Assembly: GCA_013138975.1 (NCBI GenBank)
Contig: WTBR01000040.1
Location: forward strand, 46,662 to 110,661
Source of the DNA: Bacteroidales bacterium
GTDB taxonomy: Bacteria > Bacteroidota > Bacteroidia > Bacteroidales > UBA12077
Length of the DNA stretch: 64,000 nt
Reading direction: 5' to 3'
Shown here: positions 34,844 to 43,739 of the stretch, piece by piece
Layout of the letters: every line of letters begins with the position of its first letter
How positions within the stretch are numbered: position 1 is the stretch's first letter
Translations under genes and position numbers: made by a program
Notes under the pieces: model-generated
What the model saw: only the letters and a program-made list of their open reading frames with translations
Database searches by the model: none
What the model was told of the DNA's origin: nothing

Positions 34844-34985
34844 AAATTTAATTCCAATTAAAAAAAACCTGATGCAAACTATCTGTTTTTTTTATTTTGT
34901 AGATATTCTATTTTTAAAACAAGAATGTCTGCCCACAATCATGCGACAATGTAGGTCTACACAAGATGTGAAATTTTTTTCTATA

Positions 34986-35031
34986 CAAAAAGAGGCAGTC
35001 CACAGTTTAATACACCTGAAATTGCCTCTTT
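34986..35031 (-). terminator. Terminator of GG-leader peptide gene 2
   Basis: AAAGAGGCA (34989-34997) pairs perfectly with TGCCTCTTT (35023-35031), loop 25 nt, followed on the minus strand by TTTTTG. Same element as 34085-34129. Confidence 0.7.
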
Positions 35032-35115
35032 GCAAGTTTTTTATTAAAATAGTTTATTATTTATTTTTAGAATACAGTGTTTTATTTAAGAATAGTGTCT
35101 TAATCTGAATTTCTT

Positions 35116-35271
35116 TTACGCACGACATATTTGTACAGTATCTACTACACCACAGTGAAGGTAAGTTTCCAGATACTCAGTCACACCACCTTTAACTACA
35201 ATTAATTCATTTGTATTTAATTTCGCAATAGTTTCTTTTTTAACATTCAATTTTAATTTTTTAGTTTTCAT
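35116..35271 (-). CDS. Double-glycine leader peptide 2 (class I lanthipeptide-leader type)
   Basis: 51 residues, ATG at 35271-35269, TAA at 35118-35116. Leader of 29 residues, MKTKKLKLNVKKETIAKLNT then NELIVVKGG, almost the same as peptide 1. The 22-residue core VTEYLETYLHCGVVDTVQICRA-type (two Cys at core positions 11 and 20, three Thr, no Ser) shares nothing with core 1. The 5' region holds a hairpin ACCGAC...GTCGGT at about 35291-35315 with unclear role. Same strand as sdhB, downstream of it, with a palindromic element in between, so it probably has its own promoter. Confidence 0.82.
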   Translation of the reverse strand: MKTKKLKLNVKKETIAKLNTNELIVVKGGVTEYLETYLHCGVVDTVQICRA

Positions 35272-35639
35272 ATCATCATTATTAAGGTTTTACCGACTTT
35301 TTTTAAGCTTGTCGGTTTTTGCTGTATTACTTTATCTTATAGATTAAATCCTCTTCCCTTTTCAGATAAAGATAATTATTTTTTTATCTTTTCTAACAAA
35401 ACGTTTGCACCCCAAGCCTTTTCTTGTTGCCTGGAAATAGGATTTTCGAGCTGATTTTGGAGGAATTAGATTAAAATATAAAGAGGGTGTCCAAAAAGCA
35501 AGTCTTAAAGCAATAACACTTCGACAGGCTCAGTGTGACAAACTAATTAACAGAAATTTGTCATGCTGAACTTATCGAAATATAGACAACTTTTTGACCT
35601 TTTGGACAGCCTCTTTTTTTAATAGAATAATTATACTGT
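35272..35639. other. 368-bp upstream region of peptide 2
   Basis: Contains the ACCGAC/GTCGGT hairpin, an insertion of about 30 bp relative to unit 1 near 35365-35400, and the family 2 palindrome (35480-35617). The remainder is nearly identical to 34377-34611. I see no clear TAnnTTTG promoter. Confidence 0.5.
35480..35617. repeat. Palindromic MITE-like element, family 2, copy 2
   Basis: 138 bp: left end AAAGAGGGTGTCCAAAAAG, right end CTTTTGGACAGCCTCTTT, interior with CTTCGACAGGCTCAG and TGCTGAACTTATCGAA. Absent from the matching place in unit 1 (after AAAATATAAAG), where about 27 other bases are found. It may serve as the terminator of the sdh operon. Confidence 0.85.
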
Positions 35640-36389
35640 TTATTCTGCCTCAGAAAAAGAAGCGCATAAATATTCTCTATTTAGTTTTGCAATAAAGTCG
35701 ATTCCAATACCTTTTGGACATTCGGCTTCGCATGCTCCTGTATTTGTACAAGAACCAAAACCAAGTTCATCCATTTTAGCAACCATATTTAATGCTCTTC
35801 GTTTTGCTTCTATTTTACCCTGAGGTAATAAAGCTAACTGAGAAACTTTTGCAGCAACAAATAAGGTAGCCGATGAGTTTTTACATGCAGCAACACAAGC
35901 ACCGCAACCAATACATGCAGCAGCGTCAAATGCTTTATCTGCATCGATTTTACCTACTAAATTTGCATTTGCATCTGGTGCCTGACCAGCATCAATAGAT
36001 ACAAAACCACCTGCTGACATTAATTTATCAAATGCATTACGATCTGTCATTAAATCTTTTAATACAGGGAAACTTTTTGCTCTCCAAGGTTCAACTGTAA
36101 TTGTTTCTCCATCTTTAAAAGATCTCATATGAACCTGACATGTAGCAGTCTCTTTGCCCGGCCCATGAGGATGTCCATTAATATACAAACTACAACATCC
36201 ACAAATTGCTTCATGACAGTCATGTTCATAGGCAACAGGTTCTTTTCCTTCTGTAATTAATTTCTCGTTTAAATAATCTAACATTTCAAGGAATGACATT
36301 TCTGCATCAACACCGTCTAATTCGTATTTCTCGAATTTTCCTTTGGTTTTACCATTCTCTTGTTTCCAAATATTTAGTTTTATTTTCAT
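35640..36389 (-). CDS. sdhB: Succinate dehydrogenase/fumarate reductase iron-sulfur subunit
   Basis: 249 residues. Electron-transfer subunit between the flavoprotein and the membrane quinone site. The N-terminal plant-ferredoxin domain has the 2Fe-2S motif CHEAICGCC plus a distal Cys (TATCQ). The C-terminal part has two cluster motifs, CIGCGACVAACKN and CTNTGACEAECPKG, for 4Fe-4S and 3Fe-4S centres (the third cysteine of the last motif comes from ECP). Last gene of the sdhCAB operon. Its final codons are duplicated at 34612-34707. Confidence 0.97.
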   Translation of the reverse strand: MKIKLNIWKQENGKTKGKFEKYELDGVDAEMSFLEMLDYLNEKLITEGKEPVAYEHDCHEAICGCCSLYINGHPHGPGKETATCQVHMRSFKDGETITVEPWRAKSFPVLKDLMTDRNAFDKLMSAGGFVSIDAGQAPDANANLVGKIDADKAFDAAACIGCGACVAACKNSSATLFVAAKVSQLALLPQGKIEAKRRALNMVAKMDELGFGSCTNTGACEAECPKGIGIDFIAKLNREYLCASFSEAE

Positions 36390-36466
36390 TTTTCTAGATT
36401 TTAGATTTTAGTAATGAGTATCAAGACGCTCTTGTTATCTTGTGTCTCAAATCTCACATCTCAATA

Positions 36467-38386
36467 CTATTTATAACTTCTAACTTTAACCTCAACATTT
36501 TCGAACTTAAGATCTTCTTTATGAAGCTTTGGCTCTTTATCTGCACCCTGATATTCCCAAGCAGCAACAAATGAATATTCATCGTCGATACGCATTGCTT
36601 CACCACCTTCAGTACGGCTTTCTTCACGAAAATGTGCACCACAAGATTCTTTTCTGTTCAATGCATCATTAACAATTAAAGTTGCTAAATCAATGAAATC
36701 TGCCACTCTAGATGCTTTTTCTAGCTCTTGGTTAATTTCATTGGCTGTACCCGGAATTATTAGGTCACTCCAGAATTCTTTTTTAAGATCTGCGATTTCC
36801 ACTAAAGCTTTCTTTAATCCTTCTTCGTTACGCTGCATCCCTGAATGAGTCCACATAATTTGTCCCAATCGTTTATGGAATGAGGTAGCTGTTTGCGTCC
36901 CTTTTATACTTAAAAATTTATCGAGTACGGCTTTTGCTTCATTTTCAGCCTCAACGAATTCAGGAGAATCTGTAGAAGGAACTTTATTTGATATTTCATC
37001 AGCTAAATAATTACTAACTGTATAAGGAGCAATGAAATAACCATCGCCTGCTCCTTGCATTAAAGCACTTGCACCTAGTCTGTTTGCACCATGCTCAGAG
37101 AAATTCGCTTCGCCAATTGCAAATAAGCCGGGAATAGTTGTTTGTAAGTTATAATCAACCCAAAGTCCACCCATTGTGTAGTGTCCTGCCGGATATATCA
37201 TCATTGGAGTTTCGTATGGAACTTCACCTGTAATCTTTTCATACATATCAAAAAGATTTCCGTACTTCCCTTTAATCACTTTTTTTCCTTGTTTTGCAAC
37301 AGCATCTCTAAAATCAAGAAATACAGCTAAACCAGTTTTTCCAACACCAAAACCATTATCACATCTTTCCTTAGCAGCACGCGATGCAACATCACGAGGC
37401 ACTAAGTTTCCAAATGCAGGGTAACGACGTTCTAAGAAATAATCGCGTTCTTCGTCTGGAATTTCACTTGCTTTACGCTTATCTCCTTCTGCTTTTGGAA
37501 CCCAAATTCGACCATCATTCCTTAATGATTCAGACATTAAGGTTAATTTCGATTGATATTCGTTTAATACAGGAATACATGTTGGGTGAATTTGAATAAA
37601 GCTTGGATTTCCAAAAAATGCCCCTTTTCTAAAAGCTGCCATTGCTGCTGAACCATTTGATTGTACTGCTAAAGTAGATAAATAATAAATTGTTCCGTAT
37701 CCACCAGTAGCTAACACAACTGCATGTGCTGCATGACGTTCAATTTCGCCTGTTATCAAATTACGAGTAATAATACCTCGTGCTTTACCATCTATCACAA
37801 CAATGTCAAGCATTTGTTGGCGAGGAAACATTGTGGCTTTACCTAAAGATACTTGACGTTTAAGTGCAGAATATCCTCCAAGAAGCACTTGTTGTCCTGT
37901 TTGTCCTTGTGCATAATTTGTTCGAGAAACCTGAACTCCACCAAATGTTCTATTGGCTAAAGTTCCTCCATATTCACGTGCAAAAGGAACTCCTTGTGCG
38001 GTTAATTGATCTATAATATTGCTACTTACTTGAGCAGCACGATAAACATTCGCTTCACGAGCACGATAATCGCCCCCTTTAATCATATCATAAAATAAAC
38101 GATAAACACTATCGCCATCGTTTTTATTATTTCTTGAAGCATTGATACCACCTTGTGCTGCTACAGAGTGCGCACGACGTGCAGAATCCTGAAAACAAAA
38201 AACTTTTACATTATATCCCATTTCTGCTAAGGAAGCAGCTGCAGGTGAGCCTGCAATACCTGTTCCAACAACTATAATATCTAATTTTTTTCTATTGTTT
38301 GGACTAACAAGTTTTTGGGTAGCTTTATATTTTGCCCACTTTTCAGCTAATGGACCTTCTGGTATTTTAGCATCTAATTTACTCAT
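36467..38386 (-). CDS. sdhA: Succinate dehydrogenase/fumarate reductase flavoprotein subunit
   Basis: 639 residues. Catalytic subunit interconverting succinate and fumarate with covalent FAD. Visible motifs: FAD-binding [19 protein letters not shown] (about residues 40-58), the flavinylation-site region [25 protein letters not shown], active-site [17 protein letters not shown] and [14 protein letters not shown]. The Bacteroidota-type enzyme often runs as fumarate reductase with menaquinol. It fits with MutAB (10-14 kb) in the succinate-propionate route. 77 bp before sdhB, 33 bp after sdhC. Confidence 0.97.
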   Translation of the reverse strand: MSKLDAKIPEGPLAEKWAKYKATQKLVSPNNRKKLDIIVVGTGIAGSPAAASLAEMGYNVKVFCFQDSARRAHSVAAQGGINASRNNKNDGDSVYRLFYDMIKGGDYRAREANVYRAAQVSSNIIDQLTAQGVPFAREYGGTLANRTFGGVQVSRTNYAQGQTGQQVLLGGYSALKRQVSLGKATMFPRQQMLDIVVIDGKARGIITRNLITGEIERHAAHAVVLATGGYGTIYYLSTLAVQSNGSAAMAAFRKGAFFGNPSFIQIHPTCIPVLNEYQSKLTLMSESLRNDGRIWVPKAEGDKRKASEIPDEERDYFLERRYPAFGNLVPRDVASRAAKERCDNGFGVGKTGLAVFLDFRDAVAKQGKKVIKGKYGNLFDMYEKITGEVPYETPMMIYPAGHYTMGGLWVDYNLQTTIPGLFAIGEANFSEHGANRLGASALMQGAGDGYFIAPYTVSNYLADEISNKVPSTDSPEFVEAENEAKAVLDKFLSIKGTQTATSFHKRLGQIMWTHSGMQRNEEGLKKALVEIADLKKEFWSDLIIPGTANEINQELEKASRVADFIDLATLIVNDALNRKESCGAHFREESRTEGGEAMRIDDEYSFVAAWEYQGADKEPKLHKEDLKFENVEVKVRSYK

Positions 38387-38419
38387 AGTGTATGTATTAC
38401 AATTTTTACTTTATTAAAT

Positions 38420-39094
38420 TTACACAATGTATTTAATTAAAAAATACAAAGGAATAAAGGCAAATCCACCTGCAACTATAATTGCGTAGATATAGCTTAC
38501 TACTTTTAATCTAAGGGTCCATTTTTCATTTCCCCAACCAATAGTCTGAAATGCAGACCAAAAACCATGTGTAAGATGTAGAAATAAGAAAATTGCACCT
38601 AAAATGTATAGCACATCATACCATAACCATACCTTAAAAATTCCTGCAACAAGGCCATATACGTCGTGCAACTCACCATCTCCATAAGGAATTGTAGCCA
38701 CTGTTCCGAATTTTACCTTCCAGAAAAAATTAGTAATATGAATTACTAAAAAAATTAAAATTAAACCTCCCAATATGAACATGTTTTTTGATGCCCAGGA
38801 TGCTTCTGATTTACTTGCCACTTTATAACCTTGAGGCCTTGCCATCTTGTTTTTAAGTGTAATGTAACCTGCATAAATAATATGCAGAATAAAACCTAAT
38901 GCTAAAATTGGCTCGATGACTTTCATTATCGGGTTGCTACTCATAAAATTCGCCGCCACGTTAAATAACTCACCATCGCCAAAAAGCAATAAGGAATTAA
39001 TTGTTAAATGGACCATTAAAAACATCATGAGAAACAAGCCTGTTATACTCATGAAAAATTTTTGTCCAATCGATGAAGTGAAAAATTTGCTCAT
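38420..39094 (-). CDS. sdhC: Succinate dehydrogenase/fumarate reductase cytochrome b subunit
   Basis: 224 residues with five hydrophobic helices (about 12-30, 55-77, 105-125, 150-175, 195-220) and histidines within or next to them (MVHLTIN, LGFILHIIYAGY, LVIHITNFFW, FLHLTHGFW) able to bind two b hemes. This is the single-subunit di-heme anchor of B-type SQR/QFR enzymes. First gene of the sdhCAB operon, divergent from the M24 gene at 39234. Confidence 0.95.
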   Translation of the reverse strand: MSKFFTSSIGQKFFMSITGLFLMMFLMVHLTINSLLLFGDGELFNVAANFMSSNPIMKVIEPILALGFILHIIYAGYITLKNKMARPQGYKVASKSEASWASKNMFILGGLILIFLVIHITNFFWKVKFGTVATIPYGDGELHDVYGLVAGIFKVWLWYDVLYILGAIFLFLHLTHGFWSAFQTIGWGNEKWTLRLKVVSYIYAIIVAGGFAFIPLYFLIKYIV

Positions 39095-39233
39095 AGAATT
39101 TAATTTTTATAGAACATTAGTTAAATTGCGAACTGTTACGTTCAATTTATGGTTATAAACAATATTAATTGCTAATTTAATAAATTTCAATGTTAATTAA
39201 CACAAACGCAATAATTTAAAACTGTTCTAATTT

Positions 39234-40526
39234 ATGAAATATCCTCAATTAAAAAGCTCGTTATTTGAAAAAAACAGAAAAAAAGCCATTAATAATCTAC
39301 TTTTAAATTCATTGGCAATTATTCACTCAAATGATCAAATGCCACGAAATGGAGACCAATACCATCCATTTCATCAGAATCCGGATTTATTTTATTTAAC
39401 GGGGATTGATCAGGAAAAAACAATTTTAACTTTATGTCCAAATCATCCAAATAAAGATTTAAGAGTAATTCTTTTTATAATTGAAAGCAATGAAAAAATT
39501 GCGGTTTGGGAAGGACATAAATATACAAAAGAAGAGGCTATTAAAACTTCAGGAATAAAAACGATTAAATATTTATCTGATTTTGAATCTACGTTTCGTG
39601 AACTAGCAATTAATACCGATAACATATATCTAAATTTAAATGAGAATTCTAAATTTAAAACTGATGTTGCTTCTGCAGACGAACGATTTGTAGATACTCT
39701 AAAAAAGGACTTTCCGACGCATGAGCTAAAAAGGCTTGCTCCAATTATGAAACGACTTAGATTAAGGAAAGAATCAGAAGAAATTGAACTAATGCAGGAA
39801 GCCTGCGATATTACAAATAAAGCCTTTCATAGAATCCTGAAATTTGTTAAGCCTAATGTAACAGAATATGAAGTTGAAGCAGAAATAACCCACGAATTTT
39901 TATGGAACAGAGCGAATGGGCATGCTTATGCACCAATAATTGCAAGTGGTAAAAGTGCTTGTGTTTTACATTATATTGAAAACAATAAAAAATGCAATGA
40001 TGGTGATCTTTTATTAATGGATTTTGGAGCCGAATATGCAAATTATGCAGCTGATTGTACACGTACTATTCCTGTTAACGGTAAATTTACTCCTCGACAA
40101 AAAGAATGCTACGAAGCTGTTTTACGAGTTATGAAAAAAGCAACGAGTTGGCTTACTCCGGGAACCACAATAAACAAGGTAAACGAAGAGGTTGAAAAGC
40201 TTTGTCAGGAAGAGCATATAAAACTAGGATTATATACTCAGGAAGATGTTAATAAACAAGATCCAAATAAGCCTTTATTAAAAAAATATTTTCCTCATGG
40301 CACTTGCCATTTTATTGGTTTAGATGTTCATGATGTTGGTGATAGAACTTCGATTCTTGAAGAGGGAATGATATTAACCTGTGAGCCTGGTATATATATA
40401 CCTGAAGAAAATATTGGTATTCGAATAGAAAACGATATTGTGGTTGGTTTAAACCCAAAAGATTTAATGAAAAATATTCCAAGAGAAGTGGAAGAAATTG
40501 AGCAACTTATGGCTAAAATAAAATAG
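39234..40526 (+). CDS. pepP: Xaa-Pro aminopeptidase (M24B)
   Basis: 430 residues. N-terminal AMP_N domain (NDQMPRNGDQYHPFHQNPDLFYLTG-like start) and C-terminal peptidase domain with metal ligands in MDFGAEYANYAADCTRT, HGTCHFIGLDVHD, TCEPGIYIP and GIRIENDIV. Cytosolic removal of N-terminal residues ahead of Pro. Second M24 enzyme of the window, distinct from that at 32548. The two flank sdhCAB, which may be chance. Confidence 0.95.
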   Translation: MKYPQLKSSLFEKNRKKAINNLLLNSLAIIHSNDQMPRNGDQYHPFHQNPDLFYLTGIDQEKTILTLCPNHPNKDLRVILFIIESNEKIAVWEGHKYTKEEAIKTSGIKTIKYLSDFESTFRELAINTDNIYLNLNENSKFKTDVASADERFVDTLKKDFPTHELKRLAPIMKRLRLRKESEEIELMQEACDITNKAFHRILKFVKPNVTEYEVEAEITHEFLWNRANGHAYAPIIASGKSACVLHYIENNKKCNDGDLLLMDFGAEYANYAADCTRTIPVNGKFTPRQKECYEAVLRVMKKATSWLTPGTTINKVNEEVEKLCQEEHIKLGLYTQEDVNKQDPNKPLLKKYFPHGTCHFIGLDVHDVGDRTSILEEGMILTCEPGIYIPEENIGIRIENDIVVGLNPKDLMKNIPREVEEIEQLMAKIK

Positions 40527-40659
40527 TATAATTCCTGATATCCGCAGGTATTTTCTCAGTAAGTTGATTATCAAATAATAAGACCTATTTGGTTTCACAT
40601 TAATATGTGAATGTCGATTCGATATAATTGTCTGTTAATCAATTAAAAACTGTTAAGTC

Positions 40660-40689
40660 TTGCGGATATAAAGTAATTAATTATTTTTG
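40660..40689 (+). promoter_or_regulatory. Bacteroidota-type promoter of the 40748-43526 operon
   Basis: TTG (40660-40662), 19-bp spacer, TATTTTTG (40682-40689). Expected transcription start near 40696, about 50 nt before the first start codon. Confidence 0.65.
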
Positions 40690-40747
40690 TACAACTATTC
40701 ATTTTATATAGTACTTTCATACATTATTATAACTTTAAATATCTATC

Positions 40748-41119
40748 ATGACATTTAATATTAATTGGGATAAAGAAGGAGTTTATGTTATATTTAGAGG
40801 TAATGTAACTGCTCAGGATTTAATTGACGCAAATAACTACGTATTAAGCAATGCTAATTTCGAGTCAATAAACTACCAAATATTTGATTTTTTACATATT
40901 GATGATTTTAAAATAACTTCCCATGACATTACTTTAGTTGCTACGATGGATAAATCGCAAACGGAAAGTAAAGAAAAAATGAAAATCGCAATATTAACCG
41001 TCAATAATCATGTTAAGGAAATAACATCGGAATATGATCAATTTATGATTGGAAGTGACTGGAAAACCAAAATATTCGAAACTGCTGAAGCAGCAAAAGA
41101 GTGGGTAAATGCGGAATGA
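40748..41119 (+). CDS. STAS/SpoIIAA-like small protein
   Basis: 123 residues. Alternating strands and helices (NINWDKEGVYVIFRGNVTAQDLIDANNYV, then YQIFDFLHIDDFKIT, MKIAILTVNN, and TAEAAKEWV at the end) follow the SpoIIAA-like/STAS pattern, with a C-terminal helix of the 'aeAlaWl' type. No phospho-acceptor Ser can be fixed by eye. The stop codon overlaps the start of the hydrolase gene (ATGA). Function unknown. Confidence 0.7.
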   Translation: MTFNINWDKEGVYVIFRGNVTAQDLIDANNYVLSNANFESINYQIFDFLHIDDFKITSHDITLVATMDKSQTESKEKMKIAILTVNNHVKEITSEYDQFMIGSDWKTKIFETAEAAKEWVNAE

Positions 41120-41919
41120 AATCTCACCTTTTAATCAATAATAAAAAAATTTACTACTCCGATATAGGAAAAGGAATTACAATTGTTCTTTTACATGGGT
41201 ATTTAGAGTCATCTGAAACCTGGAAAGATTTTTCTATTGAACTTTCTAAAAAATACAGAGTAATTTCTTTTGATATTCCGGGACATGGAGATAGTGAAAT
41301 TATTTCTGAATTTCATACGATGGAAGTACTTTCAGATGTTATTTTAAAATCTTTAAGGAAACTAAAAGTTGACAAATGTTTTATGATTGGTCATTCAATG
41401 GGCGGATTCTTAACATTAATGATTCATGAATTATATCCTGAACTATTATCAGGGTTTTGTCTTTTTCAATCACATCCATTTGCTGATTCCGAAGCAAGCA
41501 AAAAGAAAAGATTGCGAGAAATTGATTTTGTGAAAGAAGGCAAAAAAGATTTAATTGCCACATTCAATATTCCAAATGCTTTTGCAAATGATAATTACGA
41601 ATTATTTAAACCTGAAATTGGAAGTGCAGTAAAAATAGCTCTACAAACATCTAAAGAAGGAATAATTGCAAACGTGCATGCAATGATAAGTCGCCCGGAT
41701 TTATCGGAATCTTTGGCAAAATCAAATATTCCATTTTTATATATTGCAGGAAAAAAAGATAACTATATTGATTTTAATACTGTTGTTTCCAAAATTAATA
41801 TCCCTGAGAATTCTGAATTACATGTATTAGAAAATTCAGGACATATGGGGTTTATTGAAGAAAAAACCGAATCTGCAAAAATTATTTCAAAATTTATTTT
41901 AAACCGCCTTACATCATGA
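41116..41919 (+). CDS. Alpha/beta hydrolase
   Basis: 267 residues from ATG 41116, which overlaps the previous stop (ATGA); a GTG at 41101 is less likely. Oxyanion loop LLHGYLESSETW, nucleophile elbow GHSMGGFLTL (Ser near residue 91), a late Asp in GKKDNYIDF and catalytic His in ENSGHMGFIE complete the triad. Cap region is short. Esterase, lipase or peptidase activity cannot be told apart by eye. Middle gene of a translationally coupled trio with a chitobiase-like GH20. Confidence 0.92.
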   Translation: MKSHLLINNKKIYYSDIGKGITIVLLHGYLESSETWKDFSIELSKKYRVISFDIPGHGDSEIISEFHTMEVLSDVILKSLRKLKVDKCFMIGHSMGGFLTLMIHELYPELLSGFCLFQSHPFADSEASKKKRLREIDFVKEGKKDLIATFNIPNAFANDNYELFKPEIGSAVKIALQTSKEGIIANVHAMISRPDLSESLAKSNIPFLYIAGKKDNYIDFNTVVSKINIPENSELHVLENSGHMGFIEEKTESAKIISKFILNRLTS

Positions 41920-43526
41920 AAAAAACACAATACCTTTTTATCTTATTAATAGCTTTTTACTCTTGTAATTGCGAAAAAACTAATACTGAAATATCTGTTA
42001 TCCCTAAACCTTTATCGATTGAAGTAACAAACTCAAGTTTTAAATTAAATAAAAATACCACAATTGTTTTTCAAAATGGTAATGAAGGTTTTGAAACTGT
42101 GGCACTTTATTTACAAGATGAAATCAAAAAAAGTCATAAGCTGGAATTAAAAATTACAAGATCAGACAATCAGCCATCAAAAAATACAATTCTTCTTTTA
42201 CAAGATTTAAAATCGGAGTTTGGAAAGGAAGATTATTCGCTTGTTTCTACCAAAAAATCAGTTAATATAAGTTCAAGTGCACCAAACGGAGCATTTTATG
42301 GCGTACAAACATTATTACAACTTATTGATATTAATAAAGTTGATGGGAAAATAGAATTTAGCCACATTATTCCGGGAGTAAGAATTCATGATTCACCAAG
42401 ATTCAATTGGAGAGGTATGCATTTAGATGTTTGCAGGCATTATAATGATAAAGAATTTGTAAAAAAATATATTGATTTAATTGCCATGCATAAAATGAAT
42501 ACATTTCATTGGCATTTAACCGAAGATCAAGGATGGAGAATTGAGATTAAGAAATATCCTAAGCTAACAGAAATCGGCTCTGTGCGATCAGAAACAATGA
42601 TTGAAAAAAATTGGGATGAATTTGATGGTGTTCCACACGGAGGATTTTTTACTCAAGAAGATATTAAAGAAATAGTACAATATGCTAGTGACAGATTTAT
42701 AACTATTGTTCCTGAAATTGAAATGCCCGGGCATTCATTGGCTGCTTTAGCTGCTTATCCGGAATATGGATGTACAGGAGGTCCATATGAGGTTGAAAAA
42801 ACCTGGGGTGTTTTTGATGATGTTTATTGTGCAGGTAATAATAATACTTTTGAATTCCTTGAAGATATTTTAGCTGAGGTAATTGAACTTTTCCCGGGAG
42901 AATATATTCATGTAGGTGGAGACGAATGCCCGAAAGAAGAATGGAAGAAATGTCCGAAATGTCAAAAAAGAATTAAGGAAGAAGGATTAAAAGATGAATT
43001 TGAATTACAATCATATTTTATTCACAGGATTGAGAAATTTTTAATTGCAAACAATAAAAAACTTATTGGTTGGGACGAAATTCTTGAGGGTGGACTAGCT
43101 CCTGAAGCAAGTGTAATGTCGTGGCGCGGAACCGAAGGAGGAATAAAGGCAGCAAAAATGGGTCATGATGTGGTAATGTCACCAAATAATGAATGTTATT
43201 TTGATCATTATCAAGGAGAGCCAGAAAATGAGCCTTTCGCGATTGGCGGACATACTGATTTAAGCGAAGTATATAATTACGAGCCTATTCCATCGGAACT
43301 AAACGCTGAAGAGGCTAAACATATTTTGGGAGCACAGGCTAATTTATGGACAGAGTATATATCAAGCCCAGAACATTTGGAATATATGGTTTTGCCGCGA
43401 ATGAGTGCTTTATCGGAAGTTGTTTGGACAGAACCACAAGTAAAAAATCTTGATGATTTCAAATCAAGCTTACAAAAACTGGTTCTTCGTTTTGAGTTCA
43501 AAAATTATAATTACAGACCTTTATAA
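41916..43526 (+). CDS. Beta-N-acetylhexosaminidase, GH20 lipoprotein
   Basis: 536 residues. Lipobox-like FYSCNC near residue 17 suggests lipid anchoring. Residues about 30-150 form the GH20b domain; the catalytic barrel follows with FNWRGMHLDVCRHY, MNTFHWHLTEDQGWRIEIKK and the catalytic Asp-Glu pair in HVGGDECPKEEW (about residues 335-336), then NLWTEYI near the C-terminus. It removes terminal GlcNAc or GalNAc from glycans or chitin fragments. No C-terminal accessory domains, so shorter than many Bacteroidota homologues. ATGA overlap with the hydrolase gene. Confidence 0.95.
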   Translation: MKKTQYLFILLIAFYSCNCEKTNTEISVIPKPLSIEVTNSSFKLNKNTTIVFQNGNEGFETVALYLQDEIKKSHKLELKITRSDNQPSKNTILLLQDLKSEFGKEDYSLVSTKKSVNISSSAPNGAFYGVQTLLQLIDINKVDGKIEFSHIIPGVRIHDSPRFNWRGMHLDVCRHYNDKEFVKKYIDLIAMHKMNTFHWHLTEDQGWRIEIKKYPKLTEIGSVRSETMIEKNWDEFDGVPHGGFFTQEDIKEIVQYASDRFITIVPEIEMPGHSLAALAAYPEYGCTGGPYEVEKTWGVFDDVYCAGNNNTFEFLEDILAEVIELFPGEYIHVGGDECPKEEWKKCPKCQKRIKEEGLKDEFELQSYFIHRIEKFLIANNKKLIGWDEILEGGLAPEASVMSWRGTEGGIKAAKMGHDVVMSPNNECYFDHYQGEPENEPFAIGGHTDLSEVYNYEPIPSELNAEEAKHILGAQANLWTEYISSPEHLEYMVLPRMSALSEVVWTEPQVKNLDDFKSSLQKLVLRFEFKNYNYRPL

Positions 43527-43588
43527 ATTGAGTCAGATTTATAAATAATGACATCGTGAGTTAATAAGTTGGACTTTCTTATAAGGTA

Positions 43589-43719
43589 GAGACTATTTAA
43601 AAAGTCGTTAATTGTCAATCTCAACTTGATTGAGTATCTCATAATTTACTTTTTGCAAATCAATTATGAGATTCCCTCTTTCGAGGGAATGACATCTTGG
43701 GACTTTTTAAACAGCCTCA
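43589..43719. repeat. Palindromic MITE-like element, family 2 variant, copy 3
   Basis: 131 bp. Left end AGAGACTATTTAAAAAGTC and right end GGGACTTTTTAAACAGCCTC are inverted copies. Interior: ATCTCATAATT / AATTATGAGAT and CCCTCTTTCGAGGG. Ends differ from copies 1 and 2 (TTTAAAAAGT in place of TCCAAAAAGT). Lies between the convergent GH20 and Spy-like genes. Confidence 0.8.
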
Positions 43720-43739
43720 TTTAATCTAATTCCATTCTT

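Larger units (their letters stand above)
33805..35736. repeat. Tandem duplication of the peptidase-end / peptide / sdhB-end segment
   Basis: Unit 1 is about 33805-34707 and unit 2 about 34709-35736. Each runs from the last 45 codons of the M24 gene, through a 3' UTR, a GG-leader peptide gene (minus strand) and its upstream region, to the last 30 or so codons of sdhB. The outer ends are the complete genes; the inner junction joins the sdhB fragment to the peptidase fragment. Unit 2 also carries a palindromic element (35480-35617) and a further insertion of about 30 bp near 35365-35400. The fragments differ from the full genes mostly at synonymous sites. Confidence 0.9.

Noticed and set aside
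34612..34857. Open frame of 81 codons on the minus strand across the duplication junction
   Set aside because: It joins the sdhB end to the antisense of the peptidase end, with a start inside the junction region. A by-product of the rearrangement.
33805..36389. A complete lanthipeptide gene cluster
   Set aside because: No LanB, LanC, LanM, radical SAM maturase or GG-exporter is within reach; only precursors are seen, so I do not claim a full cluster.
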